Shown here: positions 10,529-19,271 of the stretch, in pieces | How positions within the stretch are numbered: position 1 is the first letter of the stretch | Layout: each line of letters begins with the position of its first letter | Source: Deltaproteobacteria bacterium | Lineage (GTDB): Bacteria > Desulfobacterota > Binatia > DP-6 | NCBI GenBank assembly: GCA_005879795.1 | Contig: VBKJ01000129.1 | Location: forward strand, 65,931 to 129,930 | Length of the DNA stretch: 64,000 bases | Direction: 5' to 3' | Program-made: the position numbers and the translations under genes | The notes under the pieces: generated by a model | What the model was told of the DNA's origin: nothing | Databases searched by the model: none | What the model saw: only the letters and a program-made list of their open reading frames with translations

Positions 10529-11377
10529 TCAGTATGCCATCGCGCGCAGCCTCCGGATGCGCTCCTCGATGGGGGGATGGGTGCTGAACAAGCCGGCGAG
10601 CCAGTTGCCGCGCAGCGGGTTCACAATCCAGAGGTGCGCCGTCGCGGGCCCCGCGGGGAGCGGGACGCGGCCCGAGACGGCCCCGATCTTCTCGAGTGCC
10701 GCCGCGAGCGAATGCGGTGCGTGGGAGAGCTGGGCGCCGCTCGCGTCGGCCTGATATTCGCGCGCGCGCGAGATGGCGAGCTGGATCAGCATCGCCGCGA
10801 GCGGCGCCACGATGATCATCACGAGAGCTTCGAGCCCGCTGCTACCCTCCTCCCGGTCGTCACGCCGCCAGCCCCCGAACAGCATCGCCCACTGCGCCAT
10901 CCTTGCCACCATCATCACCGCGCCCGCCAGCGTGGCGGCGATGGCGCTGGTCAGCGTATCGCGGTTCCGCACGTGCGAGAGCTCGTGCGCGAGCACCCCG
11001 CGCAGCTCGTCCAGGGTGAGGAGGCGCAGGATGCCTTCGGTCACCGCGACGGCGGCGTGCTCGGGGCTGCGGCCGGTCGCGAAGGCGTTCGGCGACTCGC
11101 TCGGGATGAGGTACACTCGCGGCATCGGCATGTGCGCGCCCACGGCCAGCTCGCGCACGATGCGGAAGAGGTCGGGGGCATCTTGCTCGGGCAGCTCACG
11201 GGCCCCGTAGGCCGCGAGGACGATCCGGTCGGAGAACCAGTAGCTGCCGAAGTTCATCACGACCGCGAACACGAAGAATACGGCGAGGCCCTGCGTGCCG
11301 CCGAGGAGCTGGCCGATCCACATCAGGAGCCCGGTCAGCAGGCCGAGCAAAAGCGTCGTCTTCAGGGTGTTCGACAT
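10529..11377 (-). CDS. htpX: Membrane zinc metalloprotease HtpX
   Basis: A 282-residue M48-family inner-membrane protease that helps clear misfolded membrane proteins. Two N-terminal helices (about residues 7-45) precede the catalytic domain. The zinc motif HELSH gives His131, Glu132 and His135, and the third ligand is Glu207 in '[11 protein letters not shown]'. Two further hydrophobic segments lie between them. A TAATGA element 11 nt before the ATG with an ATGAAC box 16 nt further up is a possible promoter on the minus strand. It heads the htpX-DUF1844-degP-tsaD group, in keeping with envelope quality control. Confidence 0.93.
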   Translation of the reverse strand: MSNTLKTTLLLGLLTGLLMWIGQLLGGTQGLAVFFVFAVVMNFGSYWFSDRIVLAAYGARELPEQDAPDLFRIVRELAVGAHMPMPRVYLIPSESPNAFATGRSPEHAAVAVTEGILRLLTLDELRGVLAHELSHVRNRDTLTSAIAATLAGAVMMVARMAQWAMLFGGWRRDDREEGSSGLEALVMIIVAPLAAMLIQLAISRAREYQADASGAQLSHAPHSLAAALEKIGAVSGRVPLPAGPATAHLWIVNPLRGNWLAGLFSTHPPIEERIRRLRAMAY

Positions 11378-11425
11378 GGGCTACGCTTTCATTAGACGGG
11401 GGCGACGGCGGTTCATTTGAGGCCG

Positions 11426-12400
11426 TCAGGAGCGTCCGGTGAGGTCGTACGTACGGACGTTAGTGTCGGGGTCCCCCCTTGTCAAGGCGAACCGCCGCGC
11501 GCACGCGGCGATCACCCGCGCCGCCGGTAGGGCCGCGAGCGGGATCCCGTCGGGACCGCCGCCGCGCGCGCCGAGCGCCACCAGGCGCCGGCCGAGCGGC
11601 CGCCAGCGGCGCGGGTCCGTCGGCCCGAAGAGCACCACGCCCGACGCGCCGACCGCGCCGGCCAGGTGGCTCACGCCGCTGTCGTTGCCGAGGTAGAGCG
11701 CCGCGCGCGCGAGGACGGCGGCGAGGTCCACGAGCGGCCAGTCCCGCACCTCAGGCGCACCGAGGGCCGGGGGCTCACCGGCCTCGGCCGGCCCGGCGAT
11801 CGTGGCCACCGACCCGCCGCGCGACCGCCACCAGTGCGCCACCTGCACGAAGCCGGCGATGTCCCAGCGCTTGGCGCGCCCGCCCGCACCGGGATGCAGC
11901 GCGAGGATCGGAGCAGCGAGTTGCGCGCAGAGCGCGTCGGCCGCGACCGAGGGCGCGGGAACGAGCCGCGTGGCCGCCGCGAGCGCGTCGGCGTCCGCCG
12001 GCGCACCCACGGCGCGCGCGTAGGCGACGGCCGCGTGCATCGCTGACCGTCCGCGCTCGACGCCGAAGAAGCGGGCGCCGCTCGCCGCCGCCGCGACGCG
12101 CGCGCGCATCTCGTCGTCCCCGCCGCCGAGCCAGCTGTAGACGAACGGACGGCCGTCGAGCCAGGACGGCAGCCGCTCGCCGCCGAAGAGGAGCGCCGTG
12201 TCGGCGCTCTCGAGCGCGGCGGTCACGTGGGCGACGCCCGCGAGCTCGACCAGCGCGCGCAGGGGTTCACCAACCACCGCGGTGACGCCCGCGCCGGCGT
12301 GGCGCGCCCGCAGCGCGCGCAGCGCCGGCAGCGCGAGCAGCAGGTCGCCGAGCGCTCCCGGGAAGACGATGACGACGCGTTCAATTGACTCCCCGCGCAC
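11426..12400 (-). CDS. Glycosyltransferase family 9 (LPS heptosyltransferase-like)
   Basis: A 324-residue GT-B enzyme of the ADP-heptose:LPS heptosyltransferase family. The N-terminal '[21 protein letters not shown]' and the C-terminal donor-site block '[32 protein letters not shown]' are diagnostic. '[23 protein letters not shown]' starts the second Rossmann domain. It probably adds a sugar to lipopolysaccharide core; acceptor and donor are not decidable. The GTG start overlaps the cysK promoter on the other strand. It stands 48 nt upstream of htpX and may be the first gene of that run. Confidence 0.85.
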   Translation of the reverse strand: MRGESIERVVIVFPGALGDLLLALPALRALRARHAGAGVTAVVGEPLRALVELAGVAHVTAALESADTALLFGGERLPSWLDGRPFVYSWLGGGDDEMRARVAAAASGARFFGVERGRSAMHAAVAYARAVGAPADADALAAATRLVPAPSVAADALCAQLAAPILALHPGAGGRAKRWDIAGFVQVAHWWRSRGGSVATIAGPAEAGEPPALGAPEVRDWPLVDLAAVLARAALYLGNDSGVSHLAGAVGASGVVLFGPTDPRRWRPLGRRLVALGARGGGPDGIPLAALPAARVIAACARRFALTRGDPDTNVRTYDLTGRS

Positions 12401-12414
12401 CCCATCTATATGAT
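12385..12414 (+). promoter_or_regulatory. Sigma-70-type promoter of cysK-larE
   Basis: TTGACT at 12385-12390, 18-nt spacer, TATGAT at 12409-12414. Transcription would begin near 12421. The ATG at 12410 lies inside the -10 box and cannot be the start, which supports the cysK start at 12446. The promoter covers the start codon of the divergent glycosyltransferase gene. Confidence 0.6.
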
Positions 12415-12445
12415 CTGCGCCTCCAGCGTCCGCAACGCAGCGCGC

Positions 12446-13390
12446 ATGCCGCTCCCGTCCTACGTCGCCCGCTCACCCCTCGACCTGATCGGCTCGACGC
12501 CGGTCGTCCGCCTGACGCGCCTGCCGCAGCTCGACGGCGTCGGCGCCCAGGTGTGGGCGAAGCTCGAGAACTTCAACCCGGCCGGGAGCGTGAAGGACCG
12601 CATCTGCCGCGCCATGATCGAGGCGGCCGAGCGCGACGGGCTCATCCGGCCGGGCGGCACGATCATCGAGCCGACGAGCGGGAACACCGGCATCGGCCTC
12701 GCGCTGGTGGCGTCGGTCAAGGGCTACCGCCTCGTGCTCACCATGCCGGACACCATGAGCGAGGAGCGTCGCGCCCTCCTCGTCGCCTACGGGGCGACGC
12801 TCGTGCTCACGCCCGACACCAAGGGCATGCACGGCGCCATCCGCAAGGCCGAGGAGATGCTCGCCGAGCACCCCGACTGGTACATGCCGCAGCAGTTCAC
12901 GAATCCCGCCAACCCGGAGATCCACCGCCGCACGACCGCGCGCGAGATCCTGGCCCAGCTCCCGCAGGTCGACGCCTTCGTGGCCGGGGTCGGCACGGGC
13001 GGCACCATCACCGGCGTCGGGCAGGTACTGCGCAGCGAGCGTCCCGACGTGCGTATCTACGCCGTCGAGCCGGCCGCGTCGCCCGTGCTCTCGGGCGGCG
13101 AGCCGGGCTTTCACCACATCCAGGGGATCGGCGCGGGCTTCGTGCCCGAGATCCTCGACACCGCCATCTACGACGAGGTGATCGCGGTCCCGGACGAGGA
13201 AGCCGTAAAGCACACGCGCGCGCTGGCGCGCTACGAAGGGCTCCTGGTCGGCATCTCCTCCGGGGCAGCGTGCGCGGCGGCGACCCGCGTCGCGCGGAAG
13301 CTCGGACGGGGCGCCGTGGTACTCACCGTCTTCCCCGACACCGGTGAGCGCTACCTCACCACCGACCTCTTCCACGCCGAGGGAATCTGA
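12446..13390 (+). CDS. cysK: Cysteine synthase A (O-acetylserine sulfhydrylase)
   Basis: A 314-residue PLP enzyme that makes cysteine from O-acetylserine and sulfide. The PLP lysine lies in 'NPAGSVKDR', the substrate loop is '[11 protein letters not shown]', the phosphate loop '[10 protein letters not shown]', and the PLP N1-binding serine is in '[10 protein letters not shown]'. I use the ATG at 12446 because the upstream ATG (12410) falls in the -10 element. The stop shares a base with the larE start, tying sulfide assimilation to a sulfur-transfer enzyme. Some sequences of this type act as cystathionine beta-synthases, but length and motifs favour CysK. Confidence 0.92.
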   Translation: MPLPSYVARSPLDLIGSTPVVRLTRLPQLDGVGAQVWAKLENFNPAGSVKDRICRAMIEAAERDGLIRPGGTIIEPTSGNTGIGLALVASVKGYRLVLTMPDTMSEERRALLVAYGATLVLTPDTKGMHGAIRKAEEMLAEHPDWYMPQQFTNPANPEIHRRTTAREILAQLPQVDAFVAGVGTGGTITGVGQVLRSERPDVRIYAVEPAASPVLSGGEPGFHHIQGIGAGFVPEILDTAIYDEVIAVPDEEAVKHTRALARYEGLLVGISSGAACAAATRVARKLGRGAVVLTVFPDTGERYLTTDLFHAEGI

Positions 13391-14199
13391 TGGAGGTGGC
13401 GCCGAAGCTCGACCGGCTGCGCGGGCTCCTCGCCGACCTGCCCTCCGCCCTGGTCGCCTTCTCGGGCGGGGTCGATTCGAGCTTCCTCCTGCGCGTCGCC
13501 CACGAGGTGCTCGGCGAGCGTTGCCTCGCGCTCACCACCGTCTCGCCGACCATGCCGGCGGACGACCTGGCGGCGGCCAGGGAGCTGGCGGCACGGCTCG
13601 GCGTCGCGCACCTCCTGGTCGAGGCGAACGAGCTCGACATTCCGGGCTACGCGGAAAACCCGGCCAACCGCTGCTACTTCTGCAAGGACCACCTGTTCAC
13701 CATCTGCGTGGCCGAGGCGGGCCGGCGCGGGCTCGCGGCCGTGCTCGACGGCGCCAACCTCGACGACCTGCGCGACCACCGGCCGGGCCTCCAGGCGGCG
13801 GCCGAGCGCGGCGTCCGGCACGTGCTGGTCGAGGCCGGGCTCGGCAAGGCCGACATCCGGGCGGCGAGCCGGGCACTCGGCCTCCCCACCTGGGACCGGC
13901 CGGCGAGCCCATGCCTCTCCTCGCGCTTCCCGTACGGCACGCGCATCACGCTCGAGGACCTCCAGCGCGTGGAGGCCGCCGAGCGCTTTCTGCGGGCCCG
14001 GGGCCTCCGCGAGCTGCGCGTCCGCTTCCACGATCAGGTCGCGCGCCTGGAGGTTCCCGTCGCCGAAATGCCCCGCCTCCTCGAGCCGACGATGCGCGAA
14101 GAGGTGGTGCGCGAGCTGAAACGCCTCGGCTTCACCTACGTCGCCCTAGACCTCCAGGGCTTCCGCAGCGGCAGCCTCAACGAGCCCCTGCGCTCATAA
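13390..14199 (+). CDS. larE: ATP-dependent sacrificial sulfur transferase LarE-like
   Basis: A 269-residue adenine nucleotide alpha-hydrolase-like protein. The PP-loop SGGVDS lies at residues 25-30. Cys175 in 'ASPCLSSRFPYG' corresponds to the sacrificial cysteine of Lactobacillus LarE (Cys176), which donates its sulfur to the nickel-pincer cofactor precursor. An additional pair Cys95/Cys98 (RCYFCK) is also present. No larA, larB or larC is visible, so a different sulfur acceptor is possible. The ATG overlaps the cysK TGA by one base, and CysK could supply the cysteine context; that is inference. Confidence 0.85.
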   Translation: MEVAPKLDRLRGLLADLPSALVAFSGGVDSSFLLRVAHEVLGERCLALTTVSPTMPADDLAAARELAARLGVAHLLVEANELDIPGYAENPANRCYFCKDHLFTICVAEAGRRGLAAVLDGANLDDLRDHRPGLQAAAERGVRHVLVEAGLGKADIRAASRALGLPTWDRPASPCLSSRFPYGTRITLEDLQRVEAAERFLRARGLRELRVRFHDQVARLEVPVAEMPRLLEPTMREEVVRELKRLGFTYVALDLQGFRSGSLNEPLRS

Positions 14200-14244
14200 G
14201 CGCGCCGAGACGCGACGGCGTCGAAGGCGGGGTCCCTACATACA

Positions 14245-14278
14245 CGAGGGGCCGGGGGGATCGACCCCCGGCCCCTCG
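14245..14278. terminator. Bidirectional hairpin terminator between larE and carD
   Basis: A perfect 14-bp stem (14245-14258 with 14265-14278), all G/C-rich, with a 6-nt loop. It sits between two convergent genes. There is no U-tract on either side, so it may need Rho or act by strength of the stem alone. Confidence 0.65.
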
Positions 14279-14307
14279 CATCCGCTAGGCACGCGGGACG
14301 GACCAGT

Positions 14308-14799
14308 TCAGTTCGCGAAGATGCCCCGCAGCTCCTCCATGATCTTCTCCTCGCTGTGCGACTTCGCAATGGCGAGCTCCTTGACGAGGAGGTTGCGGGC
14401 GGTGTCGAGCATCTTGCGCTCGCCGAAGGAGAGCTCCTTGTCCCCCTTCAGCACGAAGAGATCGCGCAGCACCTTGGCGATCTCGAGCACGCTGCCGGTC
14501 TTGATCTTCTCGGTGTACTCCCGGTAGCGGCGGTTCCAGGTCTGCTGGTCGATCTCGACCTTCTTGTCGCGCAGGATCTTGTAGACCTTGGCAACCATGT
14601 CCTTGCCGATGATGCGGCGGAGCCCGACCGACTGGACGTTCTCGGTCGGGATCATGATGGTCATGTCGCTGTCGATGATGCGCAGCATGTAGAATTTACG
14701 CTCGCTGCCGGAGATGACCTTGGTCTGGACCCCCTCGATGACGCCGACGCCGTGCGCCGGGTAGACGACCTTCTCACCAACTTTGAACGTACCGACCAT
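14308..14799 (-). CDS. carD: CarD family transcriptional regulator
   Basis: A 163-residue protein with the CarD/TRCF RNA-polymerase-interacting Tudor-like domain at the N-terminus ('FKVGEKVVYPAHGVGVIEGV', residues 4-65) and an all-helical DNA-binding domain behind it. CarD stabilises open promoter complexes, notably at rRNA promoters, by binding the RNAP beta subunit. The start is the ATG at 14799 with a GGAGG 9 nt upstream; an in-frame TTG at 14814 is just the start of that Shine-Dalgarno region. It is monocistronic, with its own promoter and a terminator hairpin downstream. Confidence 0.92.
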   Translation of the reverse strand: MVGTFKVGEKVVYPAHGVGVIEGVQTKVISGSERKFYMLRIIDSDMTIMIPTENVQSVGLRRIIGKDMVAKVYKILRDKKVEIDQQTWNRRYREYTEKIKTGSVLEIAKVLRDLFVLKGDKELSFGERKMLDTARNLLVKELAIAKSHSEEKIMEELRGIFAN

Positions 14800-14831
14800 T
14801 CCGCGGGCCTCCAACGCCGTAAAGCCAACCC

Positions 14832-14860
14832 ATTCTAGGGGCTTAACCCCTTTCCGTCAA
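14832..14860 (-). promoter_or_regulatory. Strong sigma-70-type promoter of carD
   Basis: On the minus strand: TTGACG (14860-14855), a 17-nt spacer, TAGAAT (14837-14832). Predicted start of transcription near 14825, giving a 26-nt leader with a GGAGG before the ATG at 14799. Confidence 0.65.
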
Positions 14861-15017
14861 CGATACTTTGGCTCCAGTAAGGCAGTGGATGGGGCACGCC
14901 TCTCCCATCCAGGAAGAACATGAGGTCCGGCTCCACAACCTCCGAATAAAAAAGCGTCTTGGATGTATCGTCGATCGGCGGCTCACCCGCGCCAGCCGGT
15001 CTTTCCGCTCGGAACGC

Positions 15018-15045
15018 TTGGCGGCCGGCATCCCGGTGCTAAAAG
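15018..15045 (+). promoter_or_regulatory. Possible groEL promoter
   Basis: TTGGCG (15018-15023), 16-nt spacer, TAAAAG (15040-15045), about 35 nt of leader before the Shine-Dalgarno. The match is moderate. I see no CIRCE inverted repeat (TTAGCACTC-N9-GAGTGCTAA) and no convincing sigma-32 boxes in the 220 nt upstream of groEL. Confidence 0.35.
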
Positions 15046-15086
15046 GGGGCACCCCGGCACCCGCCCGGGACCAGGGAGGAGGAGCG

Positions 15087-16718
15087 ATGCCTGCCAAGCT
15101 CGTGCTGCTTCATGCCAGGAGCCGTGAGGGCATCCTGGCCGGCGTGAACCTGCTCGCCGACGCCGCGCGGGTGACGCTCGGGCCCCGCGGGCGCAACGTC
15201 ATGCTCCAGAAGAGCTGGGGCGCCCCCACGGTGACCAAGGACGGGGTCACGGTCGTCAAGGAGATCGAGCTCGAGGACCGGTTCGAGAACATCGGCGCCC
15301 GGATGGTGCGCGAGGTCGCGCAGAAGACCTCCGACGTCGCGGGGGACGGGACCACCACCGCGACCATCCTCGCCCGCGCCATCTTCCGCGAGGGCCTCCG
15401 CCTCCTCGCCGCGGGCTTCGACGCCATGGAGCTGAAGCGCGGCATCGACGCGGCCGTCGAGAAGGCGGTCGAGGCGGTGAAGGCCCAGGCGAAGCCGGTC
15501 AAGGAGCGGGAGCGCATCGCCCAGGTCGGCACGGTCTCCGCCAACGGCGACGCCACCATCGGGGAGCTGTTCGCCGAGGCCATGGACAAGGTGGGTCAGG
15601 ACGGCGTGATCACGGTCGAGGAGGCGAAGGGGCTCGACACCACCCTCGAGGTGGTGGAGGGCCTGCGCTTCGACCGTGGCTACCTGTCGCCCTACTTCGT
15701 GACCAACCCCGACAGGATGACGGTCGAGCTCGAGGATCCCTTCCTCCTCTTCTTCGAGAAGAAGATCTCGAGCATGCGCGACCTCCTGCCCCTGCTCGAG
15801 CGCGTCGCGCAGGCCGGCAAGCCGATCGTGATCGTCGCCGAGGAGGTCGACGGCGAGGCGCTGGCCACGCTGGTCGTCAACAAGCTGCGCGGGACGCTCC
15901 GCTGCGCGGCCGCCAAGGCCCCCGGCTTCGGCGATCGGCGCAAGGCGATGCTGGAGGACATGGCGATCCTGACCGGCGGGCGGCTCATCGCCGAGGAGAT
16001 CGGGGCCAAGCTCGAGAACGTCACCCCCAAGGACCTCGGACGCGCGACCCGCGTCGTCATGGACAAGGACAACACCACCATCGTCGGCGGCGCGGGCAAG
16101 AAGCCAGACATCCAGGGACGCATCCGGCAGCTCAAGACGCAGATCGAGGAGACGACGTCCGATTACGATCGCGAGAAGCTCGAGGAGCGGGTCGCCAAGC
16201 TCGCGGGTGGCGTCGCGGTCATCAAGGTGGGCGCGGCCACCGAGGTCGCCATGAAGGAGAAGAAGGCGCGCGTCGAGGACGCGATGCACGCCACGCGCGC
16301 GGCGGTCGAGGAAGGTATCGTCCCGGGCGGCGGCGTGGCCCTCGTGCGCGCGCAGAAGGCGCTCGAGGGCCTGAAGTTCGAGGGCGATCGCGCCCAGGGC
16401 GTGGCGGTGGTGCGCGGCGCGATGGAGGAGCCGCTCAAGCAACTCAGCGCCAACGCCGGGCACGAGCCGGCGGTGGTCCTGGCGCGCGTGCGCGATGGCA
16501 AGGACGACTTCGGCTTCAACGCCGTCACCGAGACCTACGAGCCGCTCGTGAAGGCAGGCGTCATCGACCCCGCCAAGGTGGTGCGCACGGCGCTCCAGAA
16601 CGCCGCCAGCGTCGCCGGCCTGCTCCTCACCACCGAGGCGGCGATCGCCGAGAAGCCGGAGAAGAAGAAGGGCGCCGGCGCGGCGCCCGGCGGCGAGGAC
16701 CTGGACGACGACTACTAG
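15087..16718 (+). CDS. groEL: Chaperonin GroEL (Cpn60), solitary and atypical at both ends
   Basis: A 543-residue chaperonin subunit. Conserved blocks are present: '[17 protein letters not shown]', the ATPase loop '[15 protein letters not shown]', '[17 protein letters not shown]' with the catalytic aspartate, and '[16 protein letters not shown]'. The start has a strong AGGGAGGAGGAG. There is no groES next to it. The C-terminus is a Lys/Gly/Ala stretch ending in an acidic tail instead of the GGM repeats of canonical GroEL. The N-terminus ([16 protein letters not shown]) also departs from the usual 'AKEI.F...AR'. It is probably a second GroEL paralogue. The TAG stop lies in the inverted repeat that follows. 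Confidence 0.92.
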   Translation: MPAKLVLLHARSREGILAGVNLLADAARVTLGPRGRNVMLQKSWGAPTVTKDGVTVVKEIELEDRFENIGARMVREVAQKTSDVAGDGTTTATILARAIFREGLRLLAAGFDAMELKRGIDAAVEKAVEAVKAQAKPVKERERIAQVGTVSANGDATIGELFAEAMDKVGQDGVITVEEAKGLDTTLEVVEGLRFDRGYLSPYFVTNPDRMTVELEDPFLLFFEKKISSMRDLLPLLERVAQAGKPIVIVAEEVDGEALATLVVNKLRGTLRCAAAKAPGFGDRRKAMLEDMAILTGGRLIAEEIGAKLENVTPKDLGRATRVVMDKDNTTIVGGAGKKPDIQGRIRQLKTQIEETTSDYDREKLEERVAKLAGGVAVIKVGAATEVAMKEKKARVEDAMHATRAAVEEGIVPGGGVALVRAQKALEGLKFEGDRAQGVAVVRGAMEEPLKQLSANAGHEPAVVLARVRDGKDDFGFNAVTETYEPLVKAGVIDPAKVVRTALQNAASVAGLLLTTEAAIAEKPEKKKGAGAAPGGEDLDDDY

Positions 16719-16881
16719 TGTCCCGGACCCGAAGTCCGTTGCCAAAGTCGGGGGCGTCTCGGCGACGCTGGCTGCGTTGCTCCTCCTCGGAATAGCGCCG
16801 ACTATTCCTCGTCGTCGCGCCTGGCCAGCGCCGCCGATCCACCCCCGACTTTGGCAACGGACTTCGGGTCCGGGACACTAG
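16715..16881. mobile_element. 167-bp palindromic element with 40-bp perfect terminal inverted repeats (MITE-like)
   Basis: Bases 16715-16754 are the exact reverse complement of 16842-16881 (40 of 40). The interior is also largely self-complementary: CGCTGGC (16766-16772) with GCCAGCG (16824-16830), flanked by GGCG/CGCC, and an apex GGAATAG (16789-16795) with CTATTCC (16802-16808) around a 6-nt loop. Both ends are CTAG, and the left CTAG supplies the groEL stop codon. There is no internal ORF. This fits a non-autonomous transposon (CTAG or TA target duplication) or a large palindromic unit; as RNA it would be a very stable hairpin at the end of the groEL message. Confidence 0.75.
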
Positions 16882-16986
16882 CTTTGCGGGCGGGGATCGC
16901 CTTGCTCGGCCACGCCTTTTGTGACAAGAGGGGGGCGCTTTTTCCGGCCCCCCGGCTGGGGTGACCAACAACAGGGAGGTAGCGGG

Positions 16987-17226
16987 ATGCGCTTACGGTC
17001 GATCGGTGCCAGTGTAGCAAGCCTGATGCTCGTGACGGTGATTGGTGCTGGGTGCGCGCACGAGGACAAGGGGACGACCACCCGGGCCGAGCAGGCGGCG
17101 ACCCGGGCCGAGGACGCCGCCAAGCGGGCGGAATCCGCGGCGAGCCGTGTCGAGGCGGCAGCGAGCCGCGCCGAGGCGGCGGCGGAGAAGGCCGAGCGGG
17201 CCCTCATGCACCACGTCCGGAAGTAA
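16987..17226 (+). CDS. Small Ala-zipper lipoprotein (Lpp-like)
   Basis: A 79-residue protein with a type II signal peptide: hydrophobic core 'SLMLVTVIGAGC' and lipobox cysteine near residue 23. The mature part is one long helix of AXXAA/EXA heptads ('AEDAAKRAESAASRVEAAASRAEAAAEKAE'), as in murein lipoprotein Lpp-type coiled coils. The end is 'LMHHVRK'; Lpp also ends in a basic residue used for peptidoglycan attachment, so a similar role is conceivable. A GGGAGGTAG precedes the ATG. A perfect terminator follows. It resembles the small gene at 40840-41082 in composition and repeat. Confidence 0.8.
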   Translation: MRLRSIGASVASLMLVTVIGAGCAHEDKGTTTRAEQAATRAEDAAKRAESAASRVEAAASRAEAAAEKAERALMHHVRK

Positions 17227-17250
17227 GCGGCTCGGACATGCGAGCCCGAA

Positions 17251-17283
17251 AAAGGCGACGGCTTGGCGGCCGTCGCCTTTTTT
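17251..17283 (+). terminator. Rho-independent terminator after the lipoprotein gene
   Basis: A 12-bp perfect stem (17251-17262 with 17269-17280), 6-nt loop, and a run of six T ending at 17283. The A-run on the other side makes it usable in both directions for the convergent aspC. Confidence 0.9.
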
Positions 17284-17302
17284 GTCGGTGGCGTACGGGG
17301 CG

Positions 17303-18490
17303 CTAGCGAAGCGCGGCCAGCGCCCGCTTGACGCGCGCCAGGCCCTCCTCCAGAAGCAGGCGCGCGGCGGCGTAGGAGAAGCGGACGTGCGCGGGGGCAC
17401 CGAAGCCCTCGCCAGGCACGCTGGCGACGCCGGCGCGGCGCAGGAGGTACATGGAGAGATCGGTCGCGCTTCCGATCGCGCCATCGGGGCCGCGCCGCCC
17501 GAAGAACCCGCTCACGTCCGGGAAGACGTAGAACGCGCCCTGCGGCGGCGCCAGGCGCACGCCCGGCATCGTGCCGAACCCTTCGACCATCAGCGCGAGC
17601 CGCTGCGTGAACTCGCGCGCCATCACCGCGACGCTGTCCTGGGGGCCGGTGAGCGCTGCCGCCGCGGCTGCCTGCGCGATCGAGGTCGGGTTGGTCGTGG
17701 TCTGCCCCTGGAGCACGGTCATGGCGCGGATCAGCTCTGCGGGCGCCGCCGTGTAGCCGATACGCCAGCCGGTCATCGCGTATGACTTGGAGACGGAGTT
17801 GACGACGACCAGATTCGGCCGGAGCGCGGGCACGAGCGTGCCGATGTGCGCCACGGGATGCGCGGTCAGCCGCTCGTAGATGTCGTCGGTGACCACGACC
17901 AGCTTCCGCCGCAGCGCCACCTCGCCCAGCGCGCGCAGCTCGTCGGCCGAATAGGCCGCGCCGGTCGGATTGCTCGGGCTGTTCAGGATGACGGCCACGG
18001 TGCGCGGGCCGAGCGCCGCCTCGAGCTCCTCGGCCGACATGCGGAAGCCGCGCGCGACCGCCGTCGTCACGATGCGCGGCACCGCCCCGGCGAGCGCCAG
18101 CATCTCGGGGTAGCTCACCCAGTACGGCGCAGGCAGCACGACCTCGTCGCCCTCGTCGAAGAGGGCGTGGAAGGCGGTGTAGAGCGCGTGCTTACCGCCG
18201 CAGCTCGCCATCACCTCCGTCACCCCGTACTCGAGACCGTTGTCGCGCCGGAGCTTGGTCGAGATGGCGTCCTTCAGCTCGTCCGTGCCGCCGATCGGCG
18301 TGTACTTGGTGAGGCCGCGCGCCATCGCCTCGCGCGCCGCGGCCTTCACGTGCTCGGGCGTGTCGAAGTCGGGCTCGCCGACCGACAGGTCGACGACGTC
18401 CCGGCCCTGCTTGCGGAGCACGGTCGCCTCGGCCGCCATCGCAAAGGTGGCCGACGGCTTCACGACCCCGAGCCGCGCGGAGGTCTTCAC
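17303..18490 (-). CDS. aspC: Aspartate/aromatic aminotransferase, class I
   Basis: A 395-residue fold-type I PLP enzyme. Visible are 'LSVGEPDFDTP' near the N-terminus, 'NSPSNPTGAAYSADEL' and the PLP lysine in 'VNSVSKSYAMTGWRIGY'. The conserved carboxylate-binding arginine is in the C-terminal 'HVRFSYA'. It interconverts aspartate and oxaloacetate with 2-oxoglutarate; some relatives also take prephenate or aromatic acids. The GTG start overlaps the coaD stop (GTGA), and longer upstream frames are antisense to coaD. It is the last gene of the rsmD remnant-coaD-aspC run. Confidence 0.92.
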   Translation of the reverse strand: MKTSARLGVVKPSATFAMAAEATVLRKQGRDVVDLSVGEPDFDTPEHVKAAAREAMARGLTKYTPIGGTDELKDAISTKLRRDNGLEYGVTEVMASCGGKHALYTAFHALFDEGDEVVLPAPYWVSYPEMLALAGAVPRIVTTAVARGFRMSAEELEAALGPRTVAVILNSPSNPTGAAYSADELRALGEVALRRKLVVVTDDIYERLTAHPVAHIGTLVPALRPNLVVVNSVSKSYAMTGWRIGYTAAPAELIRAMTVLQGQTTTNPTSIAQAAAAAALTGPQDSVAVMAREFTQRLALMVEGFGTMPGVRLAPPQGAFYVFPDVSGFFGRRGPDGAIGSATDLSMYLLRRAGVASVPGEGFGAPAHVRFSYAAARLLLEEGLARVKRALAALR

Positions 18491-18990
18491 GTCCCCGCCT
18501 TGAAGCGCTTCGCCCGCTCGACCAGGAGCGGGACCACGTTGTCGGGCAGGAGGCCGGCCACGTTGCCGCCCAGGCTCACGACCTCCTTCACGAGGCGCGA
18601 GCTGGTGTAGAAGTGCGACTCGCCGGTCATCATGAAGATGGTCTCGACCTGCGGCGTGAGATGGCGGTTCATCATCGTCATCTGGAACTCGTACTCGAAA
18701 TCCGCGACCGCGCGGAGCCCGCGCACGATCACCTTGGCTGCCTTGGCATGCGCGAAGTCGACCGTCAGCCCGGAGAAGGCGTCGGCGACGATCCGGCTGC
18801 CCTCTTTCCGAAAGGTCTCCCGAATCATGGCGACGCGCTCCTCGGGCGTGAACCACGACGAGTCCTTGTTCGGGTTGAAGGCCACGCCCACGATCACCAT
18901 GTCGAAGACCTGGAGGCTCCGCCGCACGATATCGACGTGCCCGTTGGTGATGGGGTCGAAGGAACCGGGGTAGACGGCCGTCGTGCTCAT
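18487..18990 (-). CDS. coaD: Phosphopantetheine adenylyltransferase
   Basis: A 167-residue nucleotidyltransferase that makes dephospho-CoA from 4'-phosphopantetheine and ATP. The signature 'YPGSFDPITNGHVDIV' holds the (T/N)xGH ATP motif near residue 14-17, and the second nucleotide motif 'YTSSRLVKEV' (ISS-like) is near residue 128. Length is typical. The ATG overlaps the stop of the rsmD remnant (ATGA), the usual rsmD-coaD gene order, and its own stop overlaps the aspC GTG. Confidence 0.95.
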   Translation of the reverse strand: MSTTAVYPGSFDPITNGHVDIVRRSLQVFDMVIVGVAFNPNKDSSWFTPEERVAMIRETFRKEGSRIVADAFSGLTVDFAHAKAAKVIVRGLRAVADFEYEFQMTMMNRHLTPQVETIFMMTGESHFYTSSRLVKEVVSLGGNVAGLLPDNVVPLLVERAKRFKAGT

Positions 18991-19196
18991 CGCGGACCCT
19001 CCCGCCGGGCGAGCAGCGTCACCGCGGTGCGCCCGTGGCGGCGCGACTGCACGACGGCGAACTCCGCCGGTGCCGCCGGCGCCTCGTCGAGCCGGTGCTC
19101 GAGGGCCACCCAGGCGCCCGGCGCGAGCACGTCCGCCTCGCCGAGGGGGGCCAGCCATCCACGTTGTTCGCGGCCGGCGATCACCCGAAGAGCCAT
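18987..19196 (-). pseudogene. rsmD: RsmD (16S rRNA m2G966 methyltransferase) with internal deletion
   Basis: A 69-residue frame whose first ~14 residues (ALRVIAGREQRGWLAP) match the start of RsmD and whose remainder ('EADVLAPGAWVALEH...SRRHGRTAVTLLARRE') matches its last ~50 residues. The middle ~120 residues, including the SAM-binding motif and the catalytic (D/N)PPY, are missing although the reading frame is kept. The stop overlaps coaD exactly as in intact rsmD-coaD operons. The ATG at 19196 is used; another at 19202 or a GTG at 19256 are possible. Either the gene is decayed here or an assembly deletion removed ~360 bp. Confidence 0.7.
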
Positions 19197-19271
19197 GGCC
19201 ATTGGCGGGACGGGCTCATAGCAGGGCTGCCCGCGCGCCCGCAACCGACATTCCACGAGCGGCGCATGGCG

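Noticed and set aside
12410-12445. cysK start at the upstream ATG (12410)
   Set aside because: That ATG is part of the TATGAT -10 box, and the extra residues ([11 protein letters not shown]) do not belong to the CysK family.
14800-14814. carD start at TTG 14814
   Set aside because: The TTGGAGG is the Shine-Dalgarno of the ATG at 14799.
14860-15086. CIRCE or sigma-32 control of groEL
   Set aside because: No TTAGCACTC/GAGTGCTAA pair and no CTTGAA...CCCCAT arrangement could be found.
15039-16745. Long antisense frame (568 codons) opposite groEL
   Set aside because: Low-complexity His/Arg/Leu/Asp composition typical of GC-rich mirror frames; groEL is unambiguous on the plus strand.
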